The notes: a model not told the origin generated them from the sequence alone. A stretch of 64,000 bases of DNA from Ferrimonas sediminicola (GCF_005116715.1 NZ_SWCI01000001.1:664490-728489), one strand, 5' to 3'; counted from the first letter of the stretch, positions 1 to 12,506 are shown. Numbers and translations: made by a program.

Positions 1-195
1 AACGGCCCGGGTGAAGCCCTGGTATCGGACCTGGGCCTGGCGGGCAGCAACCGCAAGAGCGGCTTCTATCTCGGCGGCGAACGCCAGAAAGAGCGCCTGG
101 ACAACGATCGGCTGGTGGAGCTGCTGGAGGAGCGGATCCGCAAGCAGGCTGCCATCAAGGAGCAGCAGATCGCGGTCAAGGAAGTGAAAGAGTAA
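1..195 (+). CDS. ispG: 4-hydroxy-3-methylbut-2-enyl diphosphate synthase, 3' end
   Basis: Only the last 64 codons are present; the gene enters from the left edge. The readable C-terminus (NGPGEA at the very start, then SDLGLAG and FYLGGER) matches the end of IspG/GcpE, the Fe-S enzyme of the MEP isoprenoid pathway that makes HMBPP. NGPGEA is the conserved family motif near the iron-sulfur domain. It is followed by a charged helical tail and a TAA stop. hisS begins 86 bases downstream, and ispG-hisS-yfgM-bamB-der is a common gammaproteobacterial order. Confidence 0.9.
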   Translation, partial: NGPGEALVSDLGLAGSNRKSGFYLGGERQKERLDNDRLVELLEERIRKQAAIKEQQIAVKEVKE

Positions 196-281
196 TCACC
201 CCTGTGTGACCCGCAGGGCACCCCGGGAACGGGGGCGCCCAAGGGGACGCGGGGTCTTTTTATATCCAGAAAGAGAGCAAC

Positions 282-1559
<1,278 letters not shown>

Positions 1560-1572
1560 GGGGACTGACCAA

Positions 1573-2181
1573 GTGGAAATCTACAGCACCGAAGAACAAC
1601 AGGTAGAGGCGATCAAGTCGTTTTGGAAGGAGTACGGTAACTCCATTATCGGAGGTGCCGCCATCGGCCTGGCCGCTCTGTTCGGTTGGAACACCTTCCA
1701 GGAGTACCGCATCGGTCAGCAGGAGGCGGCATCCGAAGCCTTCGATGCCACCGTGCAGAAGGCGGGCGAGCGTGATGCCCTGGCGGCGGCGGTGGACGAG
1801 CTGAGGCTGAGCCACGGCGACAGCGCCTACGCAGACCTGGCCACCCTGATGCTGGCCAAGGCCGCCGCCGATGCCGGCGACCTGACTCAGGCGGAGCAGC
1901 GCCTGAGCGACGTGGCCGCCAGCATCGATGCGGATCTCAAGCCCCTGGTCGATCTGCGCCTGGCCCGCATTCAGCTGGCCCTGGGCAAGAGTGACCAAGC
2001 CCTGGCGACCCTGAACCTGATTACGCCCGACTCTTTCGCCGCCCAGCGCGACGAACTCAAGGGCGACCTGCTGAAACAGAAGGGTGACCTCCAGGGGGCT
2101 CGCGAGGCCTACCAGGCGGCACTGAATGCAGGCAGCCGCAGCCCGGCGCTGCAGATGAAGCTCGACGACCTGGCAAACTGA
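1573..2181 (+). CDS. yfgM: YfgM family membrane-anchored TPR protein (SecYEG/BamB-associated)
   Basis: 202 residues with a short cytoplasmic N-terminus, one membrane segment near residues 22-42 (IIGGAAIGLAALFGW) and a helical TPR-like periplasmic domain. In E. coli, YfgM associates with the Sec translocon and with PpiD as part of the periplasmic chaperone network. A GTG start at 1573 is supported by AAGGGG upstream and by the conserved beginning MEIYSTEEQQVEAIKSFW. It sits between hisS and bamB with only two bases before bamB, so co-expression with the outer-membrane assembly gene is likely. Confidence 0.93.
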   Translation: MEIYSTEEQQVEAIKSFWKEYGNSIIGGAAIGLAALFGWNTFQEYRIGQQEAASEAFDATVQKAGERDALAAAVDELRLSHGDSAYADLATLMLAKAAADAGDLTQAEQRLSDVAASIDADLKPLVDLRLARIQLALGKSDQALATLNLITPDSFAAQRDELKGDLLKQKGDLQGAREAYQAALNAGSRSPALQMKLDDLAN

Positions 2182-2183
2182 GG

Positions 2184-3380
2184 ATGGCGCGGATGGTGAA
2201 GGCAGGAAAAGGATGGCTGGCCGGATTGATGGTGCTGGCCCTGATGGGCTGCGCGTCCAGCGATGACGAGGCTAAGTTGGAGATCTCGCCGCTGCCGGAG
2301 CTGGACTCCAGCGTGGCCACCACCCTGGTGTGGGACACCGACGTCGGCGACGGCATCGGTGAGTACTGGTCCAGCCTCTCCCCGGAAGTGGCCTACGGCA
2401 AGGTGTTCGTCGCCGAGCGTTTCGGCCTGGTCAGCGCGTTCGATCAGGAGAGTGGGAAGGAGCTGTGGCAGCAGAACCTGCGCCGGGTCTTCGCCACCGG
2501 GGTCCTTAAGAAGAACAACGGCGCCCGCCTCTCCGCAGGACTGAGCTCAGGCTTCGATAAGGTGTTCGTTGGCAGCGAGAACGGCGTCCTGTTTGCCCTG
2601 GACCAGAACAGCGGTGAGGTGCTGTGGCAGGCCCAGACCCGCGGCGAACTGCTGTCCGATCCGTCGGTGATCGACGCCAAGGTGGTGGTCAACACCGGTG
2701 CCGGCAAGGTACAGGCCTTCGATGTGGAGAGCGGTGAAGAGCTGTGGACCTACGAACTGACCCTGCCCTCACTGGTGCTGCGTGGCACCAGCGCCGCCTC
2801 CACCACCCAGGGCGCGGCCTTCGTCGGCACTGCCGATGGCAAGCTGGCGGCGATCTTCGCTCAGCAGGGGGCCCCCATCTGGGAGGCCAAGCTGGCGGAG
2901 GCGTCAGGCACCAACGAGCTGGAGCGGATGGTGGATTCCGACGCCAAGCCCCTGGTGCTGGGTACCACCCTGTACGCCAGTGCCTTCAACGGCAACCTGG
3001 CGGCGGTTGAGGTACGCAGCGGTCAGGTGAAGTGGAAGCGTCAGTACTCCAGCTACACCCCCATGGATCTCGAGGGCAATGATCTCTACCTGACCGATAG
3101 CGATGGCACCGTCTACTCGGTGAACCGCCTCAACGGCCTGGAGACCTGGGCCAACTCGGAGTTGACCGGCCGCCTGGTGACCGGCCCGGCGGTGCTGGGC
3201 GAGTACCTGCTGGTGGGGGACTTCGAGGGTTACCTGCACATCTTCGACCGCGCCAGTGGCAAGTTGGTGGGCCGGCGCCAGATCGATGGCTCCGGGCTCT
3301 ACAGCCAGCCCAAGGTCGTGGGTGACCAGGTGTTCCTGCAGACCCGCAGCGGCCGCATCGCTGTGGTGACAATAGGCTAA
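2184..3380 (+). CDS. bamB: Outer membrane protein assembly factor BamB
   Basis: Lipoprotein of the BAM complex, which inserts beta-barrel proteins into the outer membrane. A signal peptide ends in lipobox LMGC with the acylated Cys at residue 23. Eight PQQ-like beta-propeller blades follow, visible as repeats such as SGKELW, SGEVLW, SGEELW and SGQVKW. Length (398) is normal. The start two bases after yfgM is used; a start at Met4 is also possible. A strong intrinsic terminator follows 18 bases after the stop. Confidence 0.96.
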   Translation: MARMVKAGKGWLAGLMVLALMGCASSDDEAKLEISPLPELDSSVATTLVWDTDVGDGIGEYWSSLSPEVAYGKVFVAERFGLVSAFDQESGKELWQQNLRRVFATGVLKKNNGARLSAGLSSGFDKVFVGSENGVLFALDQNSGEVLWQAQTRGELLSDPSVIDAKVVVNTGAGKVQAFDVESGEELWTYELTLPSLVLRGTSAASTTQGAAFVGTADGKLAAIFAQQGAPIWEAKLAEASGTNELERMVDSDAKPLVLGTTLYASAFNGNLAAVEVRSGQVKWKRQYSSYTPMDLEGNDLYLTDSDGTVYSVNRLNGLETWANSELTGRLVTGPAVLGEYLLVGDFEGYLHIFDRASGKLVGRRQIDGSGLYSQPKVVGDQVFLQTRSGRIAVVTIG

Positions 3381-3398
3381 GGCACTGCTAGAATATTG

Positions 3399-3424
3399 CG
3401 CCCCCGATCCTGGGGGCGTTTTTT
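3399..3424 (+). terminator. Intrinsic terminator between bamB and der
   Basis: A perfect 7-bp stem (CGCCCCC/GGGGGCG) with a six-base loop is followed by TTTTTT. It ends only 20 bases before the der start codon, so der needs read-through or a promoter inside or overlapping this element. Confidence 0.85.
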
Positions 3425-3443
3425 GTTTGAGAGGTTGTTCACC

Positions 3444-4940
3444 ATGATGCCAGTGGTCGCCCTGGTCGGCCGTCCCAATGTGGGCAAATCGACCCTGTTT
3501 AACCGCCTGACCCGTACCCGGGATGCCCTGGTGGCGGACTTCCCCGGTCTCACCCGGGACCGCAAGTATGGCCGCTCCAAGGTGGGTGAGCACGAGTTCA
3601 TCGTCGTGGACACCGGCGGTATCGATGGTACCGAAGAGGGGATAGAAACCAAGATGGCGGAGCAGTCCCTGGCCGCCATCGACGAAGCGGACGTGGTGCT
3701 GTTCCTGGTGGACGCCCGCGCCGGACTGACCGTCGCCGACGAGGCCATTGCCCAGCACCTGCGCAGCAACGAGAAACCGGTGTTCCTGGTGGCCAACAAG
3801 ACCGACGGCATCGATGCCGATTCCGCCTGTGGAGAGTTCTACGCATTGGGGCTGGGGGAGATCCACCAGATCGCCGCCGCCCAGAACCGCGGCATCAGCG
3901 CCCTGATCTATCGGGCCCTGGAACCCTTCGTCGAGCAGTTCGCCGATCAGCACGCCGGCAGCGATGAGGCGGAGGAGGATGAGGCGTTGTTCGAGGCCGT
4001 CGACGCCCAGGAGGAGCAGACCTTCACCGAGGAGGATGCCGAGGCTCAGGCCAAGCGCCTGCAGGATCAGCCGATCAAGCTGGCCATCGTCGGCCGCCCC
4101 AATGTGGGCAAGTCCACCCTGACTAACCGTATCCTGGGTGAAGAGCGGGTGGTGGTGTACGACATGCCCGGCACCACCCGGGACTCGGTGTTTATCCCGA
4201 TGGAGCGTGACGGCCGAGACTATGTGCTGATCGACACCGCCGGGGTGCGCCGTCGCGGCAAGGTGCACGAGACGGTGGAGAAGTTCTCCGTCATCAAGAC
4301 CCTAAAAGCCATCGAAGAGGCCAACGTGGTGCTGCTGACCATTGACGCCCGCGAGGGGATCTCCGATCAGGATCTCTCCCTGCTTGGCTTCGTGCTCAAC
4401 GCCGGCCGGGCGCTGGTGCTGGCGGTCAACAAGTGGGACGGCCTCTCCAACGATGTCAAGGAGGAGATCAAGCGCGAGCTGGATCGTCGCCTGGGCTTCA
4501 TCGACTTTGCCCGGGTACACTTCATCTCCGCCCTGCACGGCACCGGTGTCGGCCACCTGTTCGAGTCGGTACAGGAGGCGTACGCCAGTGCCACCCAGCG
4601 TCACAGCACCTCGCTGCTGACCAAGGTGATGAAGATGGCGGTGGACGACCACCAGCCGCCCATGTCACACGGCCGTCGCATCAAGCTGAAGTACGCCCAC
4701 CCTGGGGGCTACAACCCGCCGATCGTGGTGGTTCACGGCAACCAGGTGAAGAACCTGCCGGACTCCTACAAGCGTTATCTGATGAACTACTATCGTAAGT
4801 CTCTGAAGATCATGGGTAGTCCCATCCGCATCCAGTTCCAGGAGGGGGAGAACCCCTTCGACAACCGGCGTAAGCGCCTGGCTGGCGACGAGTTGAAGCA
4901 GCGCCGGCGGGTGCTGGGTCACCTGAAAAACCGCCGCTGA
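3444..4940 (+). CDS. der: Ribosome assembly GTPase Der (EngA)
   Basis: Tandem-GTPase protein needed for 50S subunit maturation. Two complete G domains are visible, each with a [10 protein letters not shown]-loop (near residues 9 and 218), DTxG switch and NKxD motif (NKTD, NKWD). An acidic linker between them is rich in Glu/Asp. The C-terminal KH-like domain ends in basic residues. I place the start at ATG 3444 ([12 protein letters not shown]), not at the upstream in-frame ATG 3396, because the latter lies inside the terminator hairpin. The resulting 498 residues fit the family. Confidence 0.96.
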   Translation: MMPVVALVGRPNVGKSTLFNRLTRTRDALVADFPGLTRDRKYGRSKVGEHEFIVVDTGGIDGTEEGIETKMAEQSLAAIDEADVVLFLVDARAGLTVADEAIAQHLRSNEKPVFLVANKTDGIDADSACGEFYALGLGEIHQIAAAQNRGISALIYRALEPFVEQFADQHAGSDEAEEDEALFEAVDAQEEQTFTEEDAEAQAKRLQDQPIKLAIVGRPNVGKSTLTNRILGEERVVVYDMPGTTRDSVFIPMERDGRDYVLIDTAGVRRRGKVHETVEKFSVIKTLKAIEEANVVLLTIDAREGISDQDLSLLGFVLNAGRALVLAVNKWDGLSNDVKEEIKRELDRRLGFIDFARVHFISALHGTGVGHLFESVQEAYASATQRHSTSLLTKVMKMAVDDHQPPMSHGRRIKLKYAHPGGYNPPIVVVHGNQVKNLPDSYKRYLMNYYRKSLKIMGSPIRIQFQEGENPFDNRRKRLAGDELKQRRRVLGHLKNRR

Positions 4941-4954
4941 AGGCATACAAAAAA

Positions 4955-4977
4955 GGCTCCCGCAGGGAGCCTTTTTT
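4955..4977. terminator. Intrinsic terminator between der and xseA (convergent)
   Basis: The stem GGCTCCC/GGGAGCC with a GCA loop is flanked by an A-run on the left and TTTTTT on the right. It can therefore end both der and the opposing xseA transcript. Confidence 0.88.
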
Positions 4978-5010
4978 GTTGCGGCGACCGTCGCCGGAGT
5001 GCCAGGGCGG

Positions 5011-6351
5011 TCACTCCCGGTCGGGATGGGTGGCGGCGACCGTCAGGGTCAGGCCTCCGTGGTGGAGCCGGGCGCGGAGTCGCTCGCCGACGGCCACCTG
5101 GCCGGCATCGGTCAGGGCCCGCCCCGAGTCGTCCTGGAGGATGGCGTAGCCCCGCCCCAGCACCGCCAGCGGACTGATGGCGTTCAGCGCCTGGGCCTGA
5201 GCCGCCAGCTGTTGACTCTTGCGCTCAGTCACGGCGTCGATGCTGCGCTGCAGTCGCTGTGACAGGCCGGCCAGCTGCTGCTGGCGCTGGCGCACCTGCC
5301 GCCGAGGTTGCCAGGCGGTCAGCCGGGTGGCCAGGTTGTCCAACTGTCGGCTGTCCTGATTCAGTCTCTGGCTCATGGCGCGATGCAGCCTGAGCTGCTG
5401 CTCATCCAGTCGCTGGCTGAGGGTCGCCAGCTGGCGGTTGGGGTGGGCGGCCGCCAGCCGGGAATCCAGCAGGGTGAGCCGGTTGCGCTGCTGTTGCAGC
5501 GTCCTGTCGATGGCGTGGTGCAGCCGGTGGTTGAGGTTGGCGATCGCCTGGCGCTGATGGCGCTGATCGCCGGAGAGCATCTCTGCCGCCGACGACGGGG
5601 TCGGGGCGCGCAGATCCGCCACGAAGTCGGCGATGGTGATATCCACCTCGTGACCCACGGCGGAGACGACGGGCAGCCTGGAGGCGAACACCGCCCGGGC
5701 CACCGCCTCCTCGTTGAAGCACCAGAGATCCTCCAGGGAGCCGCCGCCACGGGTCAGCAGCAGGCAGTCCACCTCGTCACGGCCGTTGGCGGTCTCGATC
5801 GCCCGGCACAGGCTGGCGATCGCCTCGCGTCCCTGCACCTGGCTGGGGTAGAGAATCACCTTCAGGGCCGGGTTGCGCCGCTTCAGTACCGTCAGCACGT
5901 CGTGAATGGCGGCGCCGCTGGCGCTGGTGATGATCCCCAGGGTGGTGATGGGATCCGGCAGAGGTTGCTTGGCGGCGGAGGCGAACAGCCCCTCGGCGGC
6001 CAGGCGCAGCTTTAGCTCCTCGAACTGCTGCTGCAGCAGGCCGTCGCCGGCGGGCTGCATGCTATCCACCAGCAGCTGCATGTCGCCCCTGGGCTCATAC
6101 AGGGTGACCTGGGCCCGCACCAGCACCTGCATGCCGTCCCGGGGGCGGAAGGTGACCCGGCTGTTGCGACCGCGGAACATGGCGCAGCGAAGCTGGCTGC
6201 GCTCATCCTTGAGGGTGAAATACCAGTGGCCGGAGGAGGGGGTGGCCAGGTTGGAGATCTCGCCGGTGAGCCAGACGCGTCCCCACTGTTGCTCCAGGAC
6301 GGCTTTCAGCTGACGGTTGAGGGCGGAGACGGTAAGGACCTGATTTGACAA
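5011..6351 (-). CDS. xseA: Exodeoxyribonuclease VII large subunit
   Basis: Catalytic subunit of ExoVII, which degrades single-stranded DNA into oligonucleotides with XseB. An N-terminal OB-fold (VWLTGEISNLATPSSGHWYF) is followed by the nuclease core with GGGSLEDLWCFN and SAVGHEVDITIADFVADLRAPTPS. The long basic coiled coil ends in the AVLGRGYAIL motif. The start is TTG at 6351; it gives the conserved opening (VLTVSALNRQLKAVLE) and no in-frame ATG lies close by. Length 446 is typical. It is divergent from guaB across a 130-base promoter region. Confidence 0.95.
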   Translation of the reverse strand: MSNQVLTVSALNRQLKAVLEQQWGRVWLTGEISNLATPSSGHWYFTLKDERSQLRCAMFRGRNSRVTFRPRDGMQVLVRAQVTLYEPRGDMQLLVDSMQPAGDGLLQQQFEELKLRLAAEGLFASAAKQPLPDPITTLGIITSASGAAIHDVLTVLKRRNPALKVILYPSQVQGREAIASLCRAIETANGRDEVDCLLLTRGGGSLEDLWCFNEEAVARAVFASRLPVVSAVGHEVDITIADFVADLRAPTPSSAAEMLSGDQRHQRQAIANLNHRLHHAIDRTLQQQRNRLTLLDSRLAAAHPNRQLATLSQRLDEQQLRLHRAMSQRLNQDSRQLDNLATRLTAWQPRRQVRQRQQQLAGLSQRLQRSIDAVTERKSQQLAAQAQALNAISPLAVLGRGYAILQDDSGRALTDAGQVAVGERLRARLHHGGLTLTVAATHPDRE

Positions 6352-6401
6352 GGGTAGAACCGGGGTTCATGAATTGATCTGAAATTAGTAACAAGAAATG
6401 A

Positions 6402-6430
6402 TTGAAGTGGCAAGCCCGGATCCCTATAAT
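6402..6430 (+). promoter_or_regulatory. Sigma-70 promoter of guaBA
   Basis: TTGAAG at 6402-6407 and a perfect TATAAT at 6425-6430 are separated by 17 bp, 52 bp before the guaB start. This is the strongest sigma-70 promoter seen in the window. The position between divergent xseA and guaB matches the E. coli arrangement. No clear PurR box was recognised. Confidence 0.85.
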
Positions 6431-6472
6431 TCCCCGGCAATATTTTACTACACCCATAAACCCTACCGGTGA

Positions 6473-7945
<1,473 letters not shown>

Positions 7946-7951
7946 AAGGTC

Positions 7952-7976
7952 AGGGGGCAGTCATCTGCCCCCTTTT
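7952..7976 (+). terminator. Hairpin with short U-run between guaB and guaA
   Basis: A perfect 9-bp stem (AGGGGGCAG/CTGCCCCCT) with a TCAT loop is followed by TTT and TAT. The U-run is short, so this is more likely an attenuator or mRNA-stability element within guaBA than a full terminator. Confidence 0.6.
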
Positions 7977-8022
7977 ATCTACCCCTGGCAGCCGATTATC
8001 ACAATAACGAGACCCTAATAAG

Positions 8023-9597
8023 ATGAGCAATATCCACGACCATCGTATCCTGATCCTGGATTTTGGTTCCCAGTACACCCAGCTGATCGCCCGCCGCATC
8101 CGTGAGATCGGCGTCTACTGCGAGCTGTGGGGCTGGGATGTCCCCGAAGAGAAGATCCGCGAATTCAACCCCACCGGTATCATCCTCTCCGGCGGTCCCG
8201 AGTCCGTGGCCGCCGACAACTCTCCCCGTGCCCCGCAGTATGTGTTCAACGCCGGCGTACCTGTGCTGGGTGTCTGCTACGGCATGCAGACCATGGCCGA
8301 GCAGCTGGGCGGCAAGGTGTCCTGCTCCGACAAGCGCGAGTTCGGCTACGCCCAGGTGAAGGTGGTGGAAGCCACCGCCCTGTTCGAGAACATCGAAGAC
8401 GCCATCGACGCCGACGGCAAGGCGCTGCTGGATGTGTGGATGAGCCACGGTGACAAGGTGACCGCCATCCCCGAAGGCTTCACCAAGGTGGCCGAGACCG
8501 AGACCTGCCCCTTCGCCGCCATGGCCGACGAGTCTCGCCGCTTCTACGGCGTCCAGTTCCATCCCGAGGTGACCCACTCCAAGCAGGGCAAGCGGATGCT
8601 GGAGCACTTCGTGCTGACCATCTGTGGCTGCGAGGCCAAGTGGACCTCCGCCGCCATCATCGATGACGCCATCGAGCGCATCAAGGCCAAGGTGGGCGGC
8701 GACAAGGTGATCCTGGGTCTGTCCGGCGGGGTGGACTCCTCGGTGGTGGCCATGCTGTTGCACCGCGCCATCGGCGACCAGCTGACCTGTGTCTTCGTCG
8801 ACAACGGCCTGCTGCGTCTGGACGAGGGCGACCAGGTGATGGAGATGTTCGGCGACCACTTCGGCCTCAACATCGTCCGCGTCGACGCCGAGCAGCGGTT
8901 CCTGGACGCCCTGGAGGGGGAAGCGGATCCTGAGGCCAAGCGTAAGATCATCGGCCACACCTTCGTCGAACTGTTCGACGAGGAAGCGGCCAAGATCCAG
9001 GACGTGAAATGGCTGGCCCAGGGCACCATCTACCCCGACGTCATCGAGTCCGCCGGTGCCGCCACCGGCAAGGCCCATGTGATCAAGTCCCATCACAACG
9101 TGGGCGGCCTGCCCGAGGATATGGAGCTGGGTCTGGTGGAGCCGCTGACCGAGCTGTTCAAGGATGAGGTGCGCAAAATCGGCCTGGAGCTGGGCCTGCC
9201 CTACAACATGCTCTACCGCCACCCCTTCCCCGGCCCTGGCCTGGGCGTGCGGGTGCTGGGTGAGGTGAAGAAGGAGTACTGCGACCTGCTGCGCCGCGCC
9301 GACGCCATCTTCATCGAGGAGCTGCACAAGGCGGAGCTGTACGACAAGGTGTCCCAGGCGTTCACCGTGTTCCTGCCGGTGCGCTCCGTGGGGGTGATGG
9401 GCGACGGCCGCAAGTACGACTGGGTGGTGTCCCTGCGTGCGGTGGAGACCATCGACTTTATGACCGCCCACTGGGCCCACCTGCCTTACGACTTCTTGGG
9501 CAAGGTGTCCAACCGCATCATCAACGAGATCGACGGCATCTCCCGGGTGGTGTACGACATCTCCGGCAAGCCGCCGGCGACCATCGAGTGGGAATAA
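8023..9597 (+). CDS. guaA: GMP synthase (glutamine-hydrolysing)
   Basis: Aminates XMP to GMP using glutamine and ATP. The class I amidotransferase domain has its nucleophile in [15 protein letters not shown] (Cys near 86) and the His of FHPEVTHS near 181. The ATP pyrophosphatase P-loop is GLSGGVDSS near residue 232. The C-terminal dimerisation domain ends in the conserved KPPATIEWE. Length 524 matches the E. coli enzyme. The downstream terminator marks the end of the guaBA unit. Confidence 0.97.
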   Translation: MSNIHDHRILILDFGSQYTQLIARRIREIGVYCELWGWDVPEEKIREFNPTGIILSGGPESVAADNSPRAPQYVFNAGVPVLGVCYGMQTMAEQLGGKVSCSDKREFGYAQVKVVEATALFENIEDAIDADGKALLDVWMSHGDKVTAIPEGFTKVAETETCPFAAMADESRRFYGVQFHPEVTHSKQGKRMLEHFVLTICGCEAKWTSAAIIDDAIERIKAKVGGDKVILGLSGGVDSSVVAMLLHRAIGDQLTCVFVDNGLLRLDEGDQVMEMFGDHFGLNIVRVDAEQRFLDALEGEADPEAKRKIIGHTFVELFDEEAAKIQDVKWLAQGTIYPDVIESAGAATGKAHVIKSHHNVGGLPEDMELGLVEPLTELFKDEVRKIGLELGLPYNMLYRHPFPGPGLGVRVLGEVKKEYCDLLRRADAIFIEELHKAELYDKVSQAFTVFLPVRSVGVMGDGRKYDWVVSLRAVETIDFMTAHWAHLPYDFLGKVSNRIINEIDGISRVVYDISGKPPATIEWE

Positions 9598-9644
9598 TGT
9601 CTCACCGACAGGCGTTTGGCCCTAACCGCCGTTAACTAACATCT

Positions 9645-9671
9645 AAGTCCGCGTCATAGCGGACTTTTTTT
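9645..9671 (+). terminator. guaBA intrinsic terminator
   Basis: An 8-bp perfect stem (AAGTCCGC/GCGGACTT) with a six-base loop runs straight into a T tract. It lies 47 bases after the guaA stop. Confidence 0.9.
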
Positions 9672-9750
9672 GCGTCGATATTGGCCATGGCCGGCAACGC
9701 CAAGCCCGGCTTTCCCTTGCTGTCTGGCTCCTGCCACCAGGCCATTGGGC

Positions 9751-10461
9751 TTACAGGAAATGCTCTTTGATCAGCAGGCCCGTTACCGCCACCAGGGCGA
9801 CTAGGGGGAAGGCCACAAACAGGCTGCGGGCGACGATGGAGAGTGGCGGGCGCCGCTTGTGCAGGGTGAGTGGATAATCGAAGTAGACCAGCAAATAGAG
9901 CAGTGGTTTGATGGGAAAGTAGATGCCTTTTAACCGGATGGATCGCCCTGATTGCAGGATGATCGACAACTCGCTGACATCATAGCTGGTGCGCAGATCG
10001 CGCGTGCTCGGCCAAAAGTACACGTCTATCCGCTTGATGGCGTGTCGCTCAAGGGGGATCGGGCCAGCCTGGGCACCGACAAGGCGACTTCCCGGAATGA
10101 TGAGGCGCCGATGGCTGATTTGGCAAACATGGCTGTCGGCGTTGCCATAACTGCCGTTGATGGACAGCTTCCTCAGCAACAGGTAGCCCAAGATGGCGCC
10201 GAGATTCAGCGCGATCCAAGCCTCGGACCTCATCGGGTTGGCGCTGATGAAGGGCAGGACGGCAAGCGCCAGTGGAACGATGAACAACAACAGCTCTAGC
10301 GGCAGGGGCAGGGGGTAGAGCAGCCGCGACGATCTCAGGCTGATATCGCTGGCCGGGGAGAGCTGGTTTCTTCCTTTGAAATCTGTGGTACCAAACCAGG
10401 GGCCCTGGTTAACGGTCAGCTTTTCCATGCTTGCAAGACTCCTCTGGATTCTGATGGACAA
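9751..10461 (-). CDS. Uncharacterised membrane protein, copy 1 of a duplicated family
   Basis: I do not recognise this 236-residue protein. A pair of hydrophobic helices (about residues 48-70 and 80-98) is followed by a soluble beta-rich stretch and a last hydrophobic helix near the C-terminus (SLFVAFPLVALVAVTGLL). It is paralogous to the protein at 11116-11802. Both share a block before the last helix: IYFPIKPLLYLLVYFDYPL here, AYPLRSLLYLAIFFDYPI there. The gene starts 15 bases after the secreted-protein gene at 10477-10935, so the two form an operon. The topology suggests an inner-membrane protein with a PH-like cytosolic domain; that is inference. Confidence 0.75.
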   Translation of the reverse strand: MSIRIQRSLASMEKLTVNQGPWFGTTDFKGRNQLSPASDISLRSSRLLYPLPLPLELLLFIVPLALAVLPFISANPMRSEAWIALNLGAILGYLLLRKLSINGSYGNADSHVCQISHRRLIIPGSRLVGAQAGPIPLERHAIKRIDVYFWPSTRDLRTSYDVSELSIILQSGRSIRLKGIYFPIKPLLYLLVYFDYPLTLHKRRPPLSIVARSLFVAFPLVALVAVTGLLIKEHFL

Positions 10462-10476
10462 AGGGGCTCATTTGGG

Positions 10477-10935
10477 CTACTTGAGCAAATTAATCATGTA
10501 CCAGGTGTCGTTGAGCAGGGCAAACTGACAGAATCCCCCCTTGGTGGCCGGTGCATTGGTGGTGCGGTTGGTGGAGTGAAAGGAGTAATAGACCCAGACT
10601 TCGGTATCATGTCCCCAGCGCTGTGCCGAGCCCCGAATATAATCGTTGTCCGAGGTCTTGGCATGTTCGAAGATTTTCACACCTTTGGTGGTGAACTCAT
10701 TGATGCCACTGTAGTCTTTGACGAAGGCCCAGTCGTGGATCTCCTGGATAAAGGCCCGGTACTGGGCGTCGCTGGCCTCAATAGGCATATAGATCTGCTT
10801 CATGAGCGTGAGATCCTTATTGGCGACAATGTCGACCGCCTTGAGACAATGCTCCTTGGGAATGGTCACGTCAATCTGGGCGAACCCCTGAGGGGAAGCG
10901 AGCAGGAAGGTCAGTATGGCGAGTGGTTTCAACAT
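10477..10935 (-). CDS. Uncharacterised secreted protein, copy 1
   Basis: 152 residues with a clear Sec signal peptide (MLKPLAILTFLLASPQGFAQ) and no membrane anchor afterwards. It shares pattern with the gene at 11936-12388: an early Cys (HCLKAVDIV here, RCMKMLDIY there) and a late Cys followed by hydrophobics and a D-WY motif (CQFALLNDTWYMINLL here, CKYLLIGDRWYFRSL there). The conserved Cys pair may form a periplasmic disulfide. The fold could be NTF2-like, which is a guess. It is the first gene of a two-gene operon with the membrane protein at 9751-10461. Confidence 0.75.
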   Translation of the reverse strand: MLKPLAILTFLLASPQGFAQIDVTIPKEHCLKAVDIVANKDLTLMKQIYMPIEASDAQYRAFIQEIHDWAFVKDYSGINEFTTKGVKIFEHAKTSDNDYIRGSAQRWGHDTEVWVYYSFHSTNRTTNAPATKGGFCQFALLNDTWYMINLLK

Positions 10936-11115
10936 GGATTCTCCTTAATCCAACAGGGGCCCCGGAGGGCGACTCTGTTCCTTGTTGGTTGGCTTTGGGC
11001 TACTCAGTCGGCCTTAGTTTTGTATCACCCTGTTATTAAATAAAAATTTATACATATTATCTTAAGGTTACCATTGTGGGCGGCACTCTGTGGCAGTTGT
11101 GTTCATACTATTTGG

Positions 11116-11802
11116 CTATGGACTGATAACCACCATAAACAGATTGAGCAGCAAGACGGTCACCCCCAGCCCAAGGGCAAACACACCGAGTCGCTCCCTG
11201 GGGGGCGGATTTTCCTGCATGATGATCGGATAGTCGAAGAAGATGGCGAGATAGAGCAGGCTTCTGAGGGGGTAGGCCATGCCGGATAACCTGTACTGCT
11301 GTCCCTGCTTGAGCTTGATGAGGAGCCCATGGGCGCGCTTACGCTCGATCTGATGGCTGTTCTGGTAGCTGTGCCAGTCGAACTGCAGATGCGCTATCTC
11401 ATCCCGGGCCATGGCCGTTGACCTACCGGTCAGGAATTTGGGCAGGGTGATGCCCGAGTGGCTGACAACGATGTGGCGGTTGGCGTTGTCATCGACCCGA
11501 ATCCCCAAGTGAGCCTTGACCTGCCGCTTACGGATAAGGGCGTAAACCAGCAGCCCCAGTGCGGTGAGTATCGGCAAGCGCCACAGATCCAGTTTGGGGT
11601 CGACAGGGGGGAGGGTCAGGGCGAGTAGGAGGAAGGGCACCAGGGCCAACGCCAATAGCAGCTCCTTTTTGAAAGGCAGGGCGAAGCCGTGAATGGAGAT
11701 GGGCAGTGTTATCTCGCTGCCCCTATCCAGGCCGTAATACCGGCTCAGGAAGGTGATATCGAACCATTTCAGATTCTCCAGCAGCTGTTTGAGTGATGTC
11801 AT
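11116..11802 (-). CDS. Uncharacterised membrane protein, copy 2 of a duplicated family
   Basis: 228 residues, paralogous to 9751-10461. Two hydrophobic helices are near residues 48-66 and 74-90 and a C-terminal helix (GVFALGLGVTVLLLNLFMVV) closes the protein. The shared block RSLLYLAIFFDYPI sits just before that helix. Function unknown. An intrinsic terminator separates it from the secreted-protein gene upstream, so unlike copy 1 it probably has its own promoter in 11803-11867. Confidence 0.72.
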   Translation of the reverse strand: MTSLKQLLENLKWFDITFLSRYYGLDRGSEITLPISIHGFALPFKKELLLALALVPFLLLALTLPPVDPKLDLWRLPILTALGLLVYALIRKRQVKAHLGIRVDDNANRHIVVSHSGITLPKFLTGRSTAMARDEIAHLQFDWHSYQNSHQIERKRAHGLLIKLKQGQQYRLSGMAYPLRSLLYLAIFFDYPIIMQENPPPRERLGVFALGLGVTVLLLNLFMVVISP

Positions 11803-11867
11803 CGAGATTGAAGGTCCCTTTTCTACGATGGGTTTCTGGGGCCACGGCGTTCCAGCCGTTTAAGATG

Positions 11868-11892
11868 ATAAAAAGGGCAATGACATTGCCCT
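11868..11892 (-). terminator. Terminator after the secreted-protein copy 2
   Basis: Read leftward, AGGGCAAT/ATTGCCCT with a three-base loop is followed by TTTTTATC. It lies 44 bases after the stop of the gene at 11936-12388. Confidence 0.8.
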
Positions 11893-11935
11893 CGATGGTA
11901 CGGGAAGACCCCCGGTCACAGCGGTTAATTTAAGG

Positions 11936-12388
11936 CTATATCCTGAGTGAGCGGAAATACCAGCGGTCGCCGATAAGAAGATATTTACAAGCCGTAAGAT
12001 GGCCGCCGCCAACATTATTGCTCATATACATTTCAACTTCTTTGGCCTCGGTAGCGCCAAGGCGTTCCTGTTCGAGTTTGGCGACATCGGCCGACTCTAC
12101 TGATCGTATCTTGATGGTGTCGGGCCTGTCTTGTTGATAGGTTTCCACATAACCCTGATGTCTTTCCGACAGAATTTTTCGCAGGGTTTTTTCGCCGAAG
12201 ATACCCAGCCAGGGCTCCGGAAACTCTGCAATATAGGCGTCAAAGTCTTCAGCGGCATAGATGTCCAGCATCTTCATGCAGCGCTGAACCAGCGGCTCAT
12301 TGCTGAAATCCTCATCGGTAGATGCCTGGAGGCGCGGTGACACCAAGCACGCCAATAACACGCCTGCCATCCATGGTTTATTCATCAT
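11936..12388 (-). CDS. Uncharacterised secreted protein, copy 2
   Basis: 150 residues with a signal peptide (MNKPWMAGVLLACLVSPRLQAS) and a soluble helical/beta domain. It is a distant paralogue of 10477-10935, judged by the two conserved Cys positions and the D-WY C-terminal motif. Function unknown. Together with the membrane protein genes it shows repeated duplication of a membrane/secreted pair. Confidence 0.7.
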   Translation of the reverse strand: MMNKPWMAGVLLACLVSPRLQASTDEDFSNEPLVQRCMKMLDIYAAEDFDAYIAEFPEPWLGIFGEKTLRKILSERHQGYVETYQQDRPDTIKIRSVESADVAKLEQERLGATEAKEVEMYMSNNVGGGHLTACKYLLIGDRWYFRSLRI

Positions 12389-12506
12389 GCAATATCCTTA
12401 TTGAAGTTGGCGGGTCCGATCCCAAAATGGGCGATCCGCCGATAACGGTAACACACTACCCATTGGGTTTGTTTTGGGCTGACAAAAATACTTTGTAGGC
12501 CGCATT

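Noticed and set aside
2904..4268. 454-codon minus-strand ORF across bamB and der
   Set aside because: It crosses two well-recognised genes and a terminator, and resembles no protein.
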